DNA of 64,000 nt from Nothopassalora personata (taxonomy: Eukaryota; Ascomycota; Dothideomycetes; Mycosphaerellales; Mycosphaerellaceae): the NCBI GenBank assembly GCA_033816765.1, contig CM066297.1, forward strand, positions 738,573 to 802,572, written 5' to 3'. The notes beneath the pieces were generated by a model, which ran no database searches, had not been told where the DNA came from, and saw only the letters and a program-made list of their open reading frames with translations. Of this stretch, positions 20,500 to 31,233 are shown piece by piece. The position numbers and the translations under genes were made by a program. Each line of letters starts with the position of its first letter. The first letter of the stretch is position 1.

Positions 20500-21837
20500 G
20501 AGGACTACTACGTATAATAGGAGGAGAGCGACTAGCTTATATACTACCCTAGAAGGTAGTATTAGTAGAGCGAGTATAACCTATACCTAGCTACTAGTAG
20601 GTTCTAGATAGACTAGTAGTACTCTACTATAGGGTCCTTAGAGAGAAGAAGCTATACTTATCGTAGTAATTATTAAGAGCGTAGTTAGTATAGTAGCCCT
20701 TAAACTATCCTAGAATAGTATAGTAGCTAGTAAAGGGAAGGTTAGATCTCTCCTTATAGCGGTTATATACGCTACCGAAGTACTAAATAAGATAGTCTAT
20801 AGCGGAGGCCTATAAGGTAGGAAGGTAGTTCTAACTACTATTAAGGTTTATAGTTATAGTATTAGAGATACGGCCTTAGGGATCAACTATTATATAATCG
20901 AAGTCCTAGGCAGCCGCGTTAATCTAACCTTAGTTTAGTAGGTTAGTAATACTACCCTTAGTAGTTAGAAGCTTCTTCTTATAGAAGGTAACCTTAAGGG
21001 ATACTATAGTAAGCTATAAGGTTATATTCCTCTTAGTAATCTTACGCTTAGAGAGCCTACTAGATATAGGTAGGCCCTTTCTACTATTACTAGGAGGACG
21101 CTTATTAGGATCGTTACTATTACTAGAACTAGTTCTACTACTAAAGATATTACTAGTACTACTAAACTAGTTTAAAGGAGTCTACTTAATAACATCTACT
21201 ATAATACTACTTATAAGTTAGTAAACACCCTTAAAATACTATTATATATATAGTATACCTTACTAAAGCTTCTTAAAAAGCTTTAAGAATATGCGTATAG
21301 TAGTTATTAGTGTGTATAAGTATATATAGTAGTCTAGAAGGGGGTAAGAGAGGTATAAAGTAGTATAAAGTAGAGAGAGTTGCTTAGTAAAGAACTAGCT
21401 TCTTTTATATATATCTATAAGGTCTATACGTTACTACCTAGCTATAAGAGCCTTCTTAAGCCGAGAGAACCTTTTATTTACTTCTAAAAGCGGAAAGATA
21501 AGGCCTAAATATGTCTAAAAGTAGGTCTATAAAGATCTCTTATATATATAGATCTAATAAGATCGCTGTCCTAAGTATATACCTACTTATAGCTAATCTA
21601 GTATCTAAAGCTAGTAAAGGTATTCGAGACTAATATAGTAATATAGGTAATATTAAGTTAATTAGACTGCCTTTATAGTAGTTAGTCTAAAGGGGGAGTA
21701 TTATGAATTAGGTAACTAATAGCTATATTAGTTAGGACTTAGCATATATACACTATATTACACTGTTTCTATAGCTAGATAGTCTTACACCCTATAGCAA
21801 TTTATAAGGGTTACTAATCCACCCTATCGTTTCAATC
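20500..21837. mobile_element. TpA-saturated repeat remnant, unclassified
   Basis: About 1.3 kb dominated by TA dinucleotides (CTA/TAG/TAT) with CA and TG almost absent, the end state of heavy RIP. No reading frame survives. Near 21,692-21,702 the plus strand has AAAGGGGGAGT, a polypurine-like tract followed by an AT-rich stretch that could be the start of a 3' LTR, so this may be the 3' part of a plus-strand LTR element. I could not identify a domain. Confidence 0.45.
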
Positions 21838-22387
21838 TAGAAGCTTGTACTCGTCAAATACCTATATACAACACCGGTAAGCGCAAGAACCCCAGCAAAA
21901 TTTGCTGGGGTTGCTGGCTTAATTAGCCTAACATGTTCAACGCCAATTTCTTCAACATGTCGCCCTAAGAAGCGCCACAAGTCGATCACGCAATAAGAAT
22001 GGCGCTGATCACTGCTTACGAGGCCATGGAACAAGCTGGCGTGGTGTCTAAAAGGACTACGTTGACCAGAGAGGATCCCCTTGATGTGTTCTTCGGCACT
22101 ACCAGCAATGAGTGATGTGGGATCAACAGCGATTAGGATGTCGATTGCCATGACTTTCCTGGAGCGAACCACGCTTTCGTCAGGGAGGATAAACATTTCT
22201 TCAAGTTTTCAGGACCGAGCTATCCGGTTGATGACATTAAGTCTTATGCTTTCCACTCGGCGCAGATCAGCACTATCAAGGATTATATTCTAGATACTGC
22301 TTAGGCATGCACTCCAACGATGCCGGTGCTATCGCCGCTCGTTGCGGCAGTCGTTCGTGATGCACCAACGTTCTGCCCGGATTATTA

Positions 22388-22414
22388 CGCTATGCAATAT
22401 TCCGCGCCATGCTG
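22388..22414 (+). repeat. Left terminal inverted repeat of the Tc1-type element
   Basis: CGCTATGCAATATTCCGCGC continuing to 22,414; matches the reverse complement of 25,851-25,877 with one mismatch at the first base. Confidence 0.88.
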
Positions 22415-22561
22415 GGCCGCATAGCCGCGGTATCACCGTCCTGCCAAGCCCCATAGTATCTTGCTGTAGAACCCGGGAATCCAGTACTTTATCATCGCTA
22501 TATCGTCGTGTCGTCGTTATATCGTTACTGTCGCCAGTCCCAGGTGTTGTTGGCGTTATCT

Positions 22562-23518
22562 ATGCCTGCTAGGTTGCCGCAATGGCAGCAGAACGAGATC
22601 CAACGACTATTCGCAGATACTGCGCACAGTAACCAATATATTGCAGAGCTTATGAATATCGCTAGACGCAGTATCGACAAGCACCGTAACAACTACCTCC
22701 TCTTCGGTCATATCTACCTCGATAAAACGCTCAATGGTGGTGCCGGTCGCCCTCGCTCGCTCTTGCCGATCTTCGAGGAACGCATATTCGAATACCTCGC
22801 GGACAAGCCGACTGCGTATCAGGATGAAATAGCGTGGTATCTATACGACGAGTTCGGAGTGGTTGTGAGCCAGAGTACTATCTCGCGTTGTCTCAAGCGG
22901 CATAAGTGGTCGAAGAAGGTCGCGTGTCGCCTGGCGAAGGAGCGCAATAAGGAGGTACGCGATTGGTTTGAGCGTGAGCAGGAGATGATGCCGATGAGTC
23001 GTGTCTGCTGTGTGGATGAGAGCGCTTCGAATGAACGTACCGGTTGGCGCAAGACTGGTTGGACACCTATAGGCGCACCTTGTTTTGAAGAAGGCTCTTG
23101 TAAAAGAGAGGTGCGGTGGTCAGTACTGCCAGCTATAACGCAGGCTGGATATCTACCGGGGACGCTCGTGTTCCAAGGCAGTATCACTGCTGAGATATTC
23201 GAAGCGTGGCTCGAGCACACGGTGTTGCCGCAGTTGGAGAGAGGCTCTTTTCTGGTGATGGATAATGCGTCGATTCACCGCAGTGAGACGGTCGCACGGC
23301 TCTGCGCAGAGGCTGGTGTGTACCTGCAATATCTCCCACCATATTCGCCAGACTTCAATCCGATCGAGCTGTCATTCGGGGTGCTGAAGGCGTGGATCAA
23401 GAAGAACATCGCGGCGGCGGATGGGTACGATCGCTTTGGCGACTTCGTGAAGGATGCTGTGAAGCGTTTCGAGCAGGTGGATGCGAGCGCGTGGTTCTGG
23501 AAGTGTGGTTATAGGTAG
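22562..23518 (+). CDS. Tc1/mariner family transposase (DDE_3, DD34E)
   Basis: 318 aa. The ATG at 22,562 fits the family start (MPARLPQWQQNEIQRLF); the frame is open further up only with a GTG. N-terminal helix-turn-helix region for binding the inverted repeats (NEIQRLFADT ... SQSTISRCLKRHKW); catalytic triad in CVDESA, VMDNASIH and the Glu of YSPDFNPIE, with 34 residues between the second Asp and the Glu. The enzyme cuts and pastes the element at TA sites. The ORF is intact, so activity is possible. Confidence 0.93.
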   Translation: MPARLPQWQQNEIQRLFADTAHSNQYIAELMNIARRSIDKHRNNYLLFGHIYLDKTLNGGAGRPRSLLPIFEERIFEYLADKPTAYQDEIAWYLYDEFGVVVSQSTISRCLKRHKWSKKVACRLAKERNKEVRDWFEREQEMMPMSRVCCVDESASNERTGWRKTGWTPIGAPCFEEGSCKREVRWSVLPAITQAGYLPGTLVFQGSITAEIFEAWLEHTVLPQLERGSFLVMDNASIHRSETVARLCAEAGVYLQYLPPYSPDFNPIELSFGVLKAWIKKNIAAADGYDRFGDFVKDAVKRFEQVDASAWFWKCGYR

Positions 23519-24074
23519 GTGTGTGTCGATGGAGCGAAGAATAAGGAAGTGAGGAAATGCCAGGCATCATTAGCCCGCAGAGCGCTGTCATCGATATGTC
23601 GGAAACAGGGTCCGGACATTAGCCGAGAGGACGATCGAAGAGCTTCACACGACATTGTTCCACAACAACGCAACACCTTCTGCACTTCTTTACATATCTT
23701 TGTAGTTCTGTATGGGCGCTATATCACAAAAAAAATCGCGTGCGAATCGGATGCGTGGTTGTGAATCGCATGTGTGCAACTTATTTTCCGGACCCTTGGA
23801 TCACATGTTCCCGCCGAGCATCCCGGCATACCCGCAAAAGTCCTGGGATTTCCTCCCGACCCAATCGGATGACTCGGCTTCGGACGACATAGAGCTAGCA
23901 TAGATTCGGAGCTTCGAGACGGCGACGGTGAGGTGCAACACAACACGATATATGATATATGGAAAGCACAGATCAATAGCTACACCTTGTCGCAACAACC
24001 TCGTCCAACAACCATTCAAAAATATGCACGGAGTGTTGAGGAAACGCAGCCCAAACTTTTTGATAATCTCCCTC

Positions 24075-25697
24075 CTACTCACTTCGATCATTCTGCCGGT
24101 ACGCCGAAGAATGACGGTATTTCTGAATCCCCTGCCGTAGCTTCGAATATTGTCCCTCCTTCAGGCTGTATGTGTCCACCCATACCGCCTGCTTAATGTT
24201 ATAGATCTGTTGAAGATCGAAGTCCTTCTCGTTCACAAGAAGATCGTATATGCTGTCAAGATCGGTCTGTCTGTTGAGCCAGTAGGTACTACTACGTACA
24301 AGCCAGTCGAAGCAGGTTCGGACAGTAACGCTTGGCTCTTCTGTAGCAGGTTGAGAGCTGAACAACACCGGCGGTGGTCGTGAAGGTGAGCGTCCACGTG
24401 GACTCGAAGACTGGTGGTTACGAGAGCCAAAGTACTGCTTGATTACAGTAGCACCGACAACACCTTGCTTGGAAGTTGTAGCTGCGTATGGGTTGGTCTT
24501 ATTCCTCTCCTTCTCTTTCCATAACTTAGCTGTCAACGTAGAGCCTGGATCCATTAGTGTGCAATGCGGCTTGCTCTTATCCAGCTCATACGCGCGAGCT
24601 GCTTTCCACCATCGACGCGTTATCTCTGGATACATCTTGCAGTGGTCTTGAGGGTTATCCGGACCAGTCCACCAGCAAGTGTTGCCGTAGTTCTTGCAGT
24701 ACTTGTTGCCGCAGCGCCACTGCTTATTGAGCGAGTTGAGGAAGTCGTCCGAGCCTGTTACTTGAGGCACTATTCGGCCGTCTTCATCCACCTCAATGCC
24801 GGTGCGGCGGAGCGGTGATTCTTGCCTCACAAACAATCCATCATCATCATCAACATCTTCTGCACCACGCTGAGTACCATACGTGCCGGACCGGATCTGT
24901 GCCAGCTGCTGATCGGTAGCAGTCCTCTGTGCGGCGCGTCGCTGACTTCCAGGTGTACGAGCAGGTGCGGCAGTGCGCTCGATCACGGTCGCCACAATAT
25001 CAATATTGAGGCCCTGCTTCGACATCTCGTACCACATCTTCAGTTGTTGTTTGGCGCGTCTCACATCCCCCTCTGCTTCAGGTACGTCGTTCGACATCTC
25101 ATTGACGAGAGAGCGAAGTCCGGAGCGCTCGTAGCTGGCGGTGATACGCATGTTGATAACCTTATAGATATCCTCTGAGAGACGACCGCTATTGTCGATG
25201 GACTTGAACCACCGGCTCAAGAACTCACTCCAATTGTCCACCACGAGATAGTCAGTGCTATCGCTCTTCACTACCGGCCACGACTTGACAGCGAGCATCT
25301 GTTTACCAAAAACAACGCGAAAGGCGACACCGAAGGAGAACACCTCAGTCTCGGCGGTGTTATCAGCATCGTCTTCAGCCTCTTCGACCTCCTGTTCTTC
25401 GTCGTTATCCGCATCCTCATCTTCAGCACCTCCACCTGCGCCCATCGACTGGTTTAGGGCGTCGTCGTGAAGACGCGCTTCTTCATCATCATCCTCCTCA
25501 TTCTCCGGCACGGGCGTGAGAGCTCGTCCTTTGCCTTTCCGCGACTTCGAGGGCTTCGATCGAGATTGCGACTGCGACTGCTCAAGAGCTTGGAGTGTGT
25601 TATCATAAGGCTTTGGACGAGGTGGCTGTCGAACGCGTTTGGCTGGTCTCGAAGATGGCCCAGCAGTGCTGCTACGACGCTTGGAGCCTGCCGCCAT
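24075..25697 (-). CDS. Unknown 540-aa protein encoded by the Tc1-type element
   Basis: ATG at 25,697 (an upstream TTG-started extension is ignored). Visible features: basic Ser/Pro/Arg-rich N-terminus with KRRSS and PAKRVRQPPRPK, likely a nuclear signal; a long acidic tract (~residues 90-115, EDEDADNDEEQEVEEAEDD); a central region without known motif; a Cys/His cluster (~residues 330-355, RCGNKYCKNYGNTCWW ... DHCKMYP) that looks zinc-binding, followed by a Trp-rich segment (RRWWKAARA); a basic-Pro stretch and a C-terminal helical region. It converges on the transposase with about 560 bp between stops and lies wholly inside the inverted repeats. I do not recognise it. An accessory transposition or DNA-binding factor is inferred from location only; captured host sequence is the alternative. 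Confidence 0.75.
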   Translation of the reverse strand: MAAGSKRRSSTAGPSSRPAKRVRQPPRPKPYDNTLQALEQSQSQSRSKPSKSRKGKGRALTPVPENEEDDDEEARLHDDALNQSMGAGGGAEDEDADNDEEQEVEEAEDDADNTAETEVFSFGVAFRVVFGKQMLAVKSWPVVKSDSTDYLVVDNWSEFLSRWFKSIDNSGRLSEDIYKVINMRITASYERSGLRSLVNEMSNDVPEAEGDVRRAKQQLKMWYEMSKQGLNIDIVATVIERTAAPARTPGSQRRAAQRTATDQQLAQIRSGTYGTQRGAEDVDDDDGLFVRQESPLRRTGIEVDEDGRIVPQVTGSDDFLNSLNKQWRCGNKYCKNYGNTCWWTGPDNPQDHCKMYPEITRRWWKAARAYELDKSKPHCTLMDPGSTLTAKLWKEKERNKTNPYAATTSKQGVVGATVIKQYFGSRNHQSSSPRGRSPSRPPPVLFSSQPATEEPSVTVRTCFDWLVRSSTYWLNRQTDLDSIYDLLVNEKDFDLQQIYNIKQAVWVDTYSLKEGQYSKLRQGIQKYRHSSAYRQNDRSE

Positions 25698-25850
25698 GTG
25701 AGGCAAACAACACCTGGGACTGGCGACGACGAGGTTATATCAACGACACGATAATATTCATGAGATTGGGACAGAATATCGCTATTCCCAGGTTCTACGC
25801 GTGTTTACTATGAGGAACGCGGGACGGCTAATCCACGGACCCACCCCCGG

Positions 25851-25877
25851 CAGCATGGCGCGGAATATTGCATAGCA
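25851..25877 (-). repeat. Right terminal inverted repeat of the Tc1-type element
   Basis: CAGCATGGCGCGGAATATTG through 25,877; reverse complement of the left repeat with one mismatch; followed by TA. Confidence 0.88.
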
Positions 25878-26832
25878 TAGTACGTCACAAGGAATGCCCG
25901 CGAGCCCATCCATTTTATGCAATGCCTCCAGGTCGCTGCCAAAGAAGGCGTCATTGGCGACTCTACCATCGCCATCGAATTTGGTCCCCATCCTGTTGTG
26001 TCTGGTATAATCAAGGCAACACATGCCCGATACTGCACCTATGATGGCTGGACACACTGCCGAACGCATTGATCTCCGTACACCATCTGTATGTACTGGC
26101 ATTGGCTTCACTACCGGCAACCATATCCTGAAGAAGTGCAAGCCTGCCTTTGCCGACCGTACTGTTGATGCAGGCGACTTGGAGATCGACAAGGCTTTGA
26201 TCGCCGGCACTACTCCTGGTCTGCAATATCTTCGAACCACCGTTGATCTGGACTGGGCCTCGCCGCCTCGAAGTACGCAAGGGTCATATACTCCCCACCG
26301 TCGACACCCTTCGATGCATCTTCCATACTCGCCCAACCTCAACCTAGCTTCATCCCCTCAGCAACCTCGGTTGCCCTCCAAGGCACGTCAAAATCCGCCA
26401 CAAACATTCTCCGGCTCTTCCACGATGGCTCCGGCTCCGTAGCCTCTTACGTAGACCTCCCACGCATCGCCCCTTCCCTCGTCGTCTGCGGCCTCAACTC
26501 CCCCTATCTCAAGAAAGCAGACAAGGTGCCTCACTCATTCGAAGACCTCGTCACTCCTTCCTCGCAGAAGTTAGTCATCGCCAATACCATGGTCCATAAT
26601 ACGTCGCCGGCTGCTCCGCGGGCGGCTCCCTCGCTTCTCGCTCTCGCCACGTTCTGATCGCAGCCGGGGAGAAAATTTCCACGCTTGTATTGCTCGATGC
26701 TCCGGTGTTAATGCGTCTCGGCGAACTACCCAAAGACTATACCATTACTTCGAAGTGAACGGAGTGCTCAACTCGCAGGGCAAGAAAGAAGCGCCTAAGT
26801 GGCTCATTCCTCATTTCAAGGCTATAAATTGA

Positions 26833-29481
26833 GTGCTGCATTCATTTCGTGCGGTTGTGGAGATAATCTGGGCGAGTCGCAGTGTTCTTGAGAGTTTTAA
26901 TGGGCCGCCTCTGAGTCGCAGCCGGGGGATAATGAGGATATCAGGTTCTTCACAGGGACGAGGACGGAATTTCAGTGCGGGACATTAGGGGAGGTTCTTG
27001 TCCGGGAGTGAGATTGTGATTGATAAGGTTGATGGTGTGGATCGTTTTGAGATGATGATGGGTTTCTTTTGTGCGTGAGGTTTATAAGGTACGACGATAA
27101 ATGTGCTCTGCAGCATGGACATTGGGCCGCGAAGATGTCGAAGGTCTTCGTGTATGTTTGTTGAAGGTTCGGGACAGATTCACTACCATTCTGAATTGTT
27201 CTGTTGTGGTTTTGGTCGCCTTACGTGAGGGGTGTCTGCGTTCGGGGCGTTTGGGATAGATTCGGTGGTATTTCCAGCGATGGAGTTTTCTTTGGGCAAC
27301 ACAATTATACATGGCATTGGTCTGCTGTCCTTTGAGCATAAATGCCACTGTCTCGGCGCACTTCCTGCAATTAGAACATCGGCATTTTTGATGCCTTCTC
27401 GGAGGTATATGGAGTTGGAACGGCACGATTGATGAATTCGCAGGATCAAAGGTGATCATTGTAACGTAACAATGGACAATTCAACATGGCACTGCTTGCG
27501 ACTGCAAACGATCGCCGTCATTGATCTTCTTGCAGCCATTTCGACAGCTGCTGACACTCACAGCGAGGACTTAAGTGCTTCACTTTGAGGCAGAACGATC
27601 GTACCGGTCAGAATGGTGAGCAACAGTAATTGATCATCAACGCAGAACGCAAGAAGAAAGAGGGCTGAGTTGCACATGCTAACTTCTGTAGGTTGTTGAC
27701 TTGGAGGGTGGCTCGCTCAGGCAAGTCCGCCTCGTCATTCGACACTTGATCTCAATACGGGCAGCACGGTGTCTCTCGTCCGCCACGACATCATGTGGCA
27801 TCGACCTCAACGCTTGCCGCTCCACCAACGTCGGTGGGACGACTCTGACAGACGTTTTGGACGCAGTCTGTGGAGGTAACTGGTAGCGGTGTGATGCATC
27901 TACATGTCGACTGACGATCGATCCTTCGCTCTAGCTCTGCCGTTGGGGCGACCTGACTGGTCAGAGAGCATCTAAGCGACGACCGCTCACCCATTGACTC
28001 CTTCGGGCTCTGCGCTCCTAATTGACTGGAACAATGCACCTACAGTGAGGTGACCGGTCTGCGTTCGATATTCCGACAGCAACCATTCACAGTTTATGCT
28101 CTGGTACACTTCGTCGAAGCAGGTGTCGTTAGCCTGCTGCGGCGCTAGAGCGCAATGGCTTCGCGTTGACTATGTACAGACTCCTGCGTAGCTGGTGATC
28201 CGCACTGAACCTAATCTGGTCAGCGCCACGCAGAGCGAGAAAGCGGGCGGAGCTAGAGCCTGCACAGCCACTGTCTCGGATTGTGATGCAGCAGGTATTG
28301 GTTTTCAAGTCTTGGCAGACGAGGTAGCTGCCGGCACCGATGGTCGCGGCGTAGCTGTGGAGCTCGAGAGCAGCGGTCAAGTTGCTTGTAGCAGCAAGAA
28401 GGAGGATCGAGGTAAGCTGTATTCTGAATTGTAGTGCTGCGGTGGAGTGGCTATCGGTGGAAGCTTAAAGTCTGCTTTAGATTATGTCCCGTACTCACAG
28501 CCGGTCATAATTGCTGGTACTTGTACACCTACTTCGCTCTTGTGAAGAGACTGAGCTCTATTCGATTGTCGCTTGGATTGTCGAGGTATCTCTCAAAGAC
28601 GTAGGCTAAAGGAGTGCAAGTAGGATTGAATTAGTGATCAAAGATGCGAGTAAGGTCTCTGCTGTCGCGGGTGGATGAAGGGAAGGCGACATTGCGACCA
28701 TGACACGATGCATATCTTGCTGGCTCCAGGCTTCGCCGAAGATTGATTACTTTGGCGTGAAGAGTCCAGGCACTGATGAAGTGTGCGTCATCAGGAGCCC
28801 TTCCTACACGCAAGCATGTGGGGACGTTGAATATCTGGAGGTACAGTACATACAGCTTATCAGTCTCTCTAGCTGTCGAGGATCGATTAGCTGCAGTCAA
28901 GCAGAGCCGTGGTTGTTGATCAACGTCATTTCGCCTCGAACCTCGATTCCGATCATGAGCCCGAAGCACGACTGATGCCTTGTGACAGCGGTATAGTCTG
29001 TCGGGGAGAAGGGTTTCATGATATCCATCATGATATCCATCATGGTTCTTCAGCCTGGTTCCGTGCCGCACAGATACATGTACGAGGCTTCCGAAACAAC
29101 GGTACTGTATCGCACAGCGAGCCCAATGTCTAAACCCTGTTCTACCAAGCTCAACCAAGCCTTTGCGGCGACCTTGGCGACAGGGTAGGGTAGAATCCTG
29201 TAGTAGAGCTAGCAACGCTAGGAGGCTATCCGCCAATCTCCGCGACCTGCGTAGCCTGTAGCAGACCTCGTTCTGCCACGCCATTCCTACCGCCCATATG
29301 ACCTGAACGATGTGATGTGCCCTGCGTTTCTTGGATATCCTACAGCTTTTGCGCATTGTTTATGTATCTTGTTGCGCCTTAGACGCCGTTGGGACGACTC
29401 GACATCGAATGCGACAAGTGGGACAGCCTCGGATCTCCGCGTACGCCCACTGGGCGCCTTTTGTGTCAGATTGCCGACGCC
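26833..29481. other. 2.6-kb region with no recognised gene
   Basis: Mixed-composition sequence without RIP signature. Small ORFs occur on both strands, the longest being a TTG-started minus-strand frame at 28,631-29,356 (241 codons) with arginine/histidine-rich, non-family content. None has a recognisable domain or good splice structure. The 3' part (29,300-29,481) should hold the promoter and 5' UTR of the C2 gene. Confidence 0.5.
29017..29044. repeat. Short tandem repeat, 12-bp unit
   Basis: CATGATATCCAT occurs twice in tandem plus CATG, in otherwise unique intergenic DNA. Confidence 0.8.
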
Positions 29482-31233
29482 ATGGCAGCGGCCGGTGCTG
29501 ATGAGAAGGAGAAGGAGAAGGTGAACGGCGCCGACGGCATCGTGAATGGCGACCTCAGCAGTGATAGTCATCACCTGAAAGACGCCGTGCAGCAGCAGAA
29601 GGGCCCGTCGGGTGGCTTTGACAAAACGCCCATCCCCAAACGACCCAATGGCTACACGCTCAAAATCACCATCCATCGGGCGGAGAATCTGCCCATGGCC
29701 GACATCCATGGCTTCTCGTCGGATCCCTACTGCATAACACAGATCAACACCAATACGCCGCGTCGACACAAGGAAGACCCCAAGCTGCGGTGGAGGACTC
29801 CAACGGTCCGCAAGAGCACTGCGCCGACCTGGGACGATGAGTGGATCGTCGCGAACGTGCCGTCCTCGGGCTGCAAGCTGAAAGTGCGCGTCTACGATGA
29901 AGATCAAGCCGATTCGGACGATCTGCTTGGGAGGGCACATGTGTCGATACCTTCACTGCACGAAGGCTGGGAGGGCATTCGCAATCAAGGCTATAAGCTT
30001 CTTGCATATGGCGGCAGTAGCCGGGCATATCTCCTGCAGGCAATCACAACTTGTCTGAGGGAAAACAAGCAGTTTCGCGGCCACCTGTACCTCAGTGTAG
30101 AGATGCTCGGACGAACAAAAGAGGATGGACAAAATGGCAGGCTGTATACTGTGGGACCTTGCCGATGGGTTCGGCACTACAGTCCCATGCTCGGCCGCAT
30201 CGTCAACATCAAGGACCCGGACCCGGATGATGACGACCGTGGACGAACTCCAGGGCGGCAAGGAAATGGCCAGAAGAAGAAGTCGGCGCAGTACAACTTC
30301 CAGGCCAATCAGTTTCAGCTTCAGGGTCCTGTTCCCGCTGAGCTCTATCATCGCTTCGTGGAGTTCAAACCTTGGGTGGGACGCATGTTCACGCGCAAAG
30401 GTATTTCCGGCGTAGTGATGGGCAACGCGCTCCACCACCAGCACACGCGAGTCTACAACTATGGCCGCTCTACCGTCTGGGGTCTCCTGCCGCAAGGCCC
30501 GTCTGAAGAGATGACGAGGAAGTTTCTGGACCTCGTTCACTACGACCAAGGGGGCCGCATCTTCACCTACGTCCTCACGCTTGATGCTCTGTGGCGTTTC
30601 ACGGAAACTGGCAAGGAGTTCGGTATCGACATGTTGTCCAAGCACACTATGCACAGCGACGTCTCCATTTACATAGCATATTCTGGAGAGTTCTTCATCA
30701 GGCGGCTTAAGCACCCGCACAGACCACCGCCGCCGGAACCCGCTGAAAGTTCCAGCCAGGCACATCCGCCTGCTCACGAGCAGAATCCGGAACATCCACC
30801 GGAGGACATTGGGGATGGACCGCCAGATAGTGATCCACCGAAACATCCAAACCACTACGAACTCGTCATCGACAACGACAGCGGTACATACCGCCCGAAC
30901 GCAGAAATGCTCCCAGTCCTCAAGAAGTTCCTCGCGCACAACTTGCCAGGCCTCCACATCCTCGTCCTAGACTGCAACAAAGACGCGGAGAAACAACAGT
31001 GTATGAAGAAAGAACAGCGGGAGAGGAAGAAGAAGGAGGGCGACCAGATTGTTTATACCCAGGCATCCCGAGACTCCTCAGTCTCTAGCTCGGATGAGGA
31101 GAACCTCGATCGCATTCAAGCGAATCTCGTTGGTGAAGATGCTGTGGCCCACGAGCACGGCGCTTTCTCGCAGGCTGCGAAAGATGCGAAGTTGAAGAAT
31201 CAGGCGAAGTTGCAGAAGTTGAAGAATACTTAG
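29482..31233 (+). CDS. C2-domain protein, conserved in ascomycetes
   Basis: 583 aa in a single exon. ATG at 29,482 has an excellent context (GCCATGG); the frame is open 31 codons further up but only from a TTG. Residues ~45-165 form a C2 domain (YTLKITIHRAENLPMADIHG, SDPYC, RTPTVRKSTAPTWDDEW, VRVYDEDQADSDDLLG), the calcium/phospholipid-binding fold. The middle part (RAYTVGP-like RLYTVGPCRW, GPVPAELYHRFVEFKPW, HTRVYNYGRSTVWG, GKEFGIDMLSKHTMHSDVS) is a block I associate with a conserved fungal family of unknown function. The C-terminus is Pro/Glu-rich, then Lys/Glu-rich coiled coil. The likely role is at membranes, but no enzyme signature is seen. Confidence 0.85.
   Translation: MAAAGADEKEKEKVNGADGIVNGDLSSDSHHLKDAVQQQKGPSGGFDKTPIPKRPNGYTLKITIHRAENLPMADIHGFSSDPYCITQINTNTPRRHKEDPKLRWRTPTVRKSTAPTWDDEWIVANVPSSGCKLKVRVYDEDQADSDDLLGRAHVSIPSLHEGWEGIRNQGYKLLAYGGSSRAYLLQAITTCLRENKQFRGHLYLSVEMLGRTKEDGQNGRLYTVGPCRWVRHYSPMLGRIVNIKDPDPDDDDRGRTPGRQGNGQKKKSAQYNFQANQFQLQGPVPAELYHRFVEFKPWVGRMFTRKGISGVVMGNALHHQHTRVYNYGRSTVWGLLPQGPSEEMTRKFLDLVHYDQGGRIFTYVLTLDALWRFTETGKEFGIDMLSKHTMHSDVSIYIAYSGEFFIRRLKHPHRPPPPEPAESSSQAHPPAHEQNPEHPPEDIGDGPPDSDPPKHPNHYELVIDNDSGTYRPNAEMLPVLKKFLAHNLPGLHILVLDCNKDAEKQQCMKKEQRERKKKEGDQIVYTQASRDSSVSSSDEENLDRIQANLVGEDAVAHEHGAFSQAAKDAKLKNQAKLQKLKNT

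Larger units (their letters stand above)
22388..25877 (+). mobile_element. Tc1/mariner-type transposon with two convergent ORFs
   Basis: 3,490 bp bounded by 27-bp terminal inverted repeats with a TA dinucleotide on each outer side (22,386-22,387 and 25,878-25,879), the target duplication of this superfamily. It interrupts the PKS relic. It carries a plus-strand DD34E transposase and a long minus-strand ORF of unknown function, facing each other. It is longer than the usual 1.3-2.4 kb single-gene element. Both ORFs are open, and there is no RIP signature. Confidence 0.88.
21838..26832 (+). pseudogene. Non-reducing polyketide synthase pseudogene, split by a Tc1 transposon
   Basis: Left part (21,838-22,387): start of a ketosynthase domain ([45 protein letters not shown]) with five in-frame stops; the segment that should hold the catalytic Cys (TACSS) is corrupted. 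Right part (25,878-26,832): end of an acyltransferase (REPIHFMQCLQVAAKEG, EFGPHPVVSGIIKATH), a product-template tail (DLEIDKALIAGTTP, TTVDLDWA) and a thioesterase (FHDGSGS, GCSAGG for the usual GWSAGG, TLVLLDAPVLMRLGEL). These lie in several frames. The middle of the ketosynthase, most of the acyltransferase, and the acyl carrier region are missing, so large deletions occurred besides the insertion. In life such enzymes make aromatic polyketides. This copy is dead. Confidence 0.85.

Noticed and set aside
22508..22561. Upstream extension of the transposase ORF
   Set aside because: Begins with GTG and adds residues not seen in Tc1 transposases; ATG at 22,562 gives the family N-terminus.
27613..27886. 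Possible spliced small gene: ATG, 76-nt intron (GTGAGC...CTGTAG), then an open frame
   Set aside because: The splice sites look good and a short stretch faintly resembles ribosomal protein S28, but the rest does not match and the frame ends arbitrarily; too weak to annotate.
28631..29356. 241-codon minus-strand ORF upstream of the C2 gene
   Set aside because: Starts with TTG, His/Arg-rich, no recognisable motif, runs through the 12-bp tandem repeat; not enough to call a gene.
29953..30957. 334-codon minus-strand ORF
   Set aside because: Antisense shadow of the C2-domain gene; amino-acid content mirrors the coding strand and no family motif is seen.
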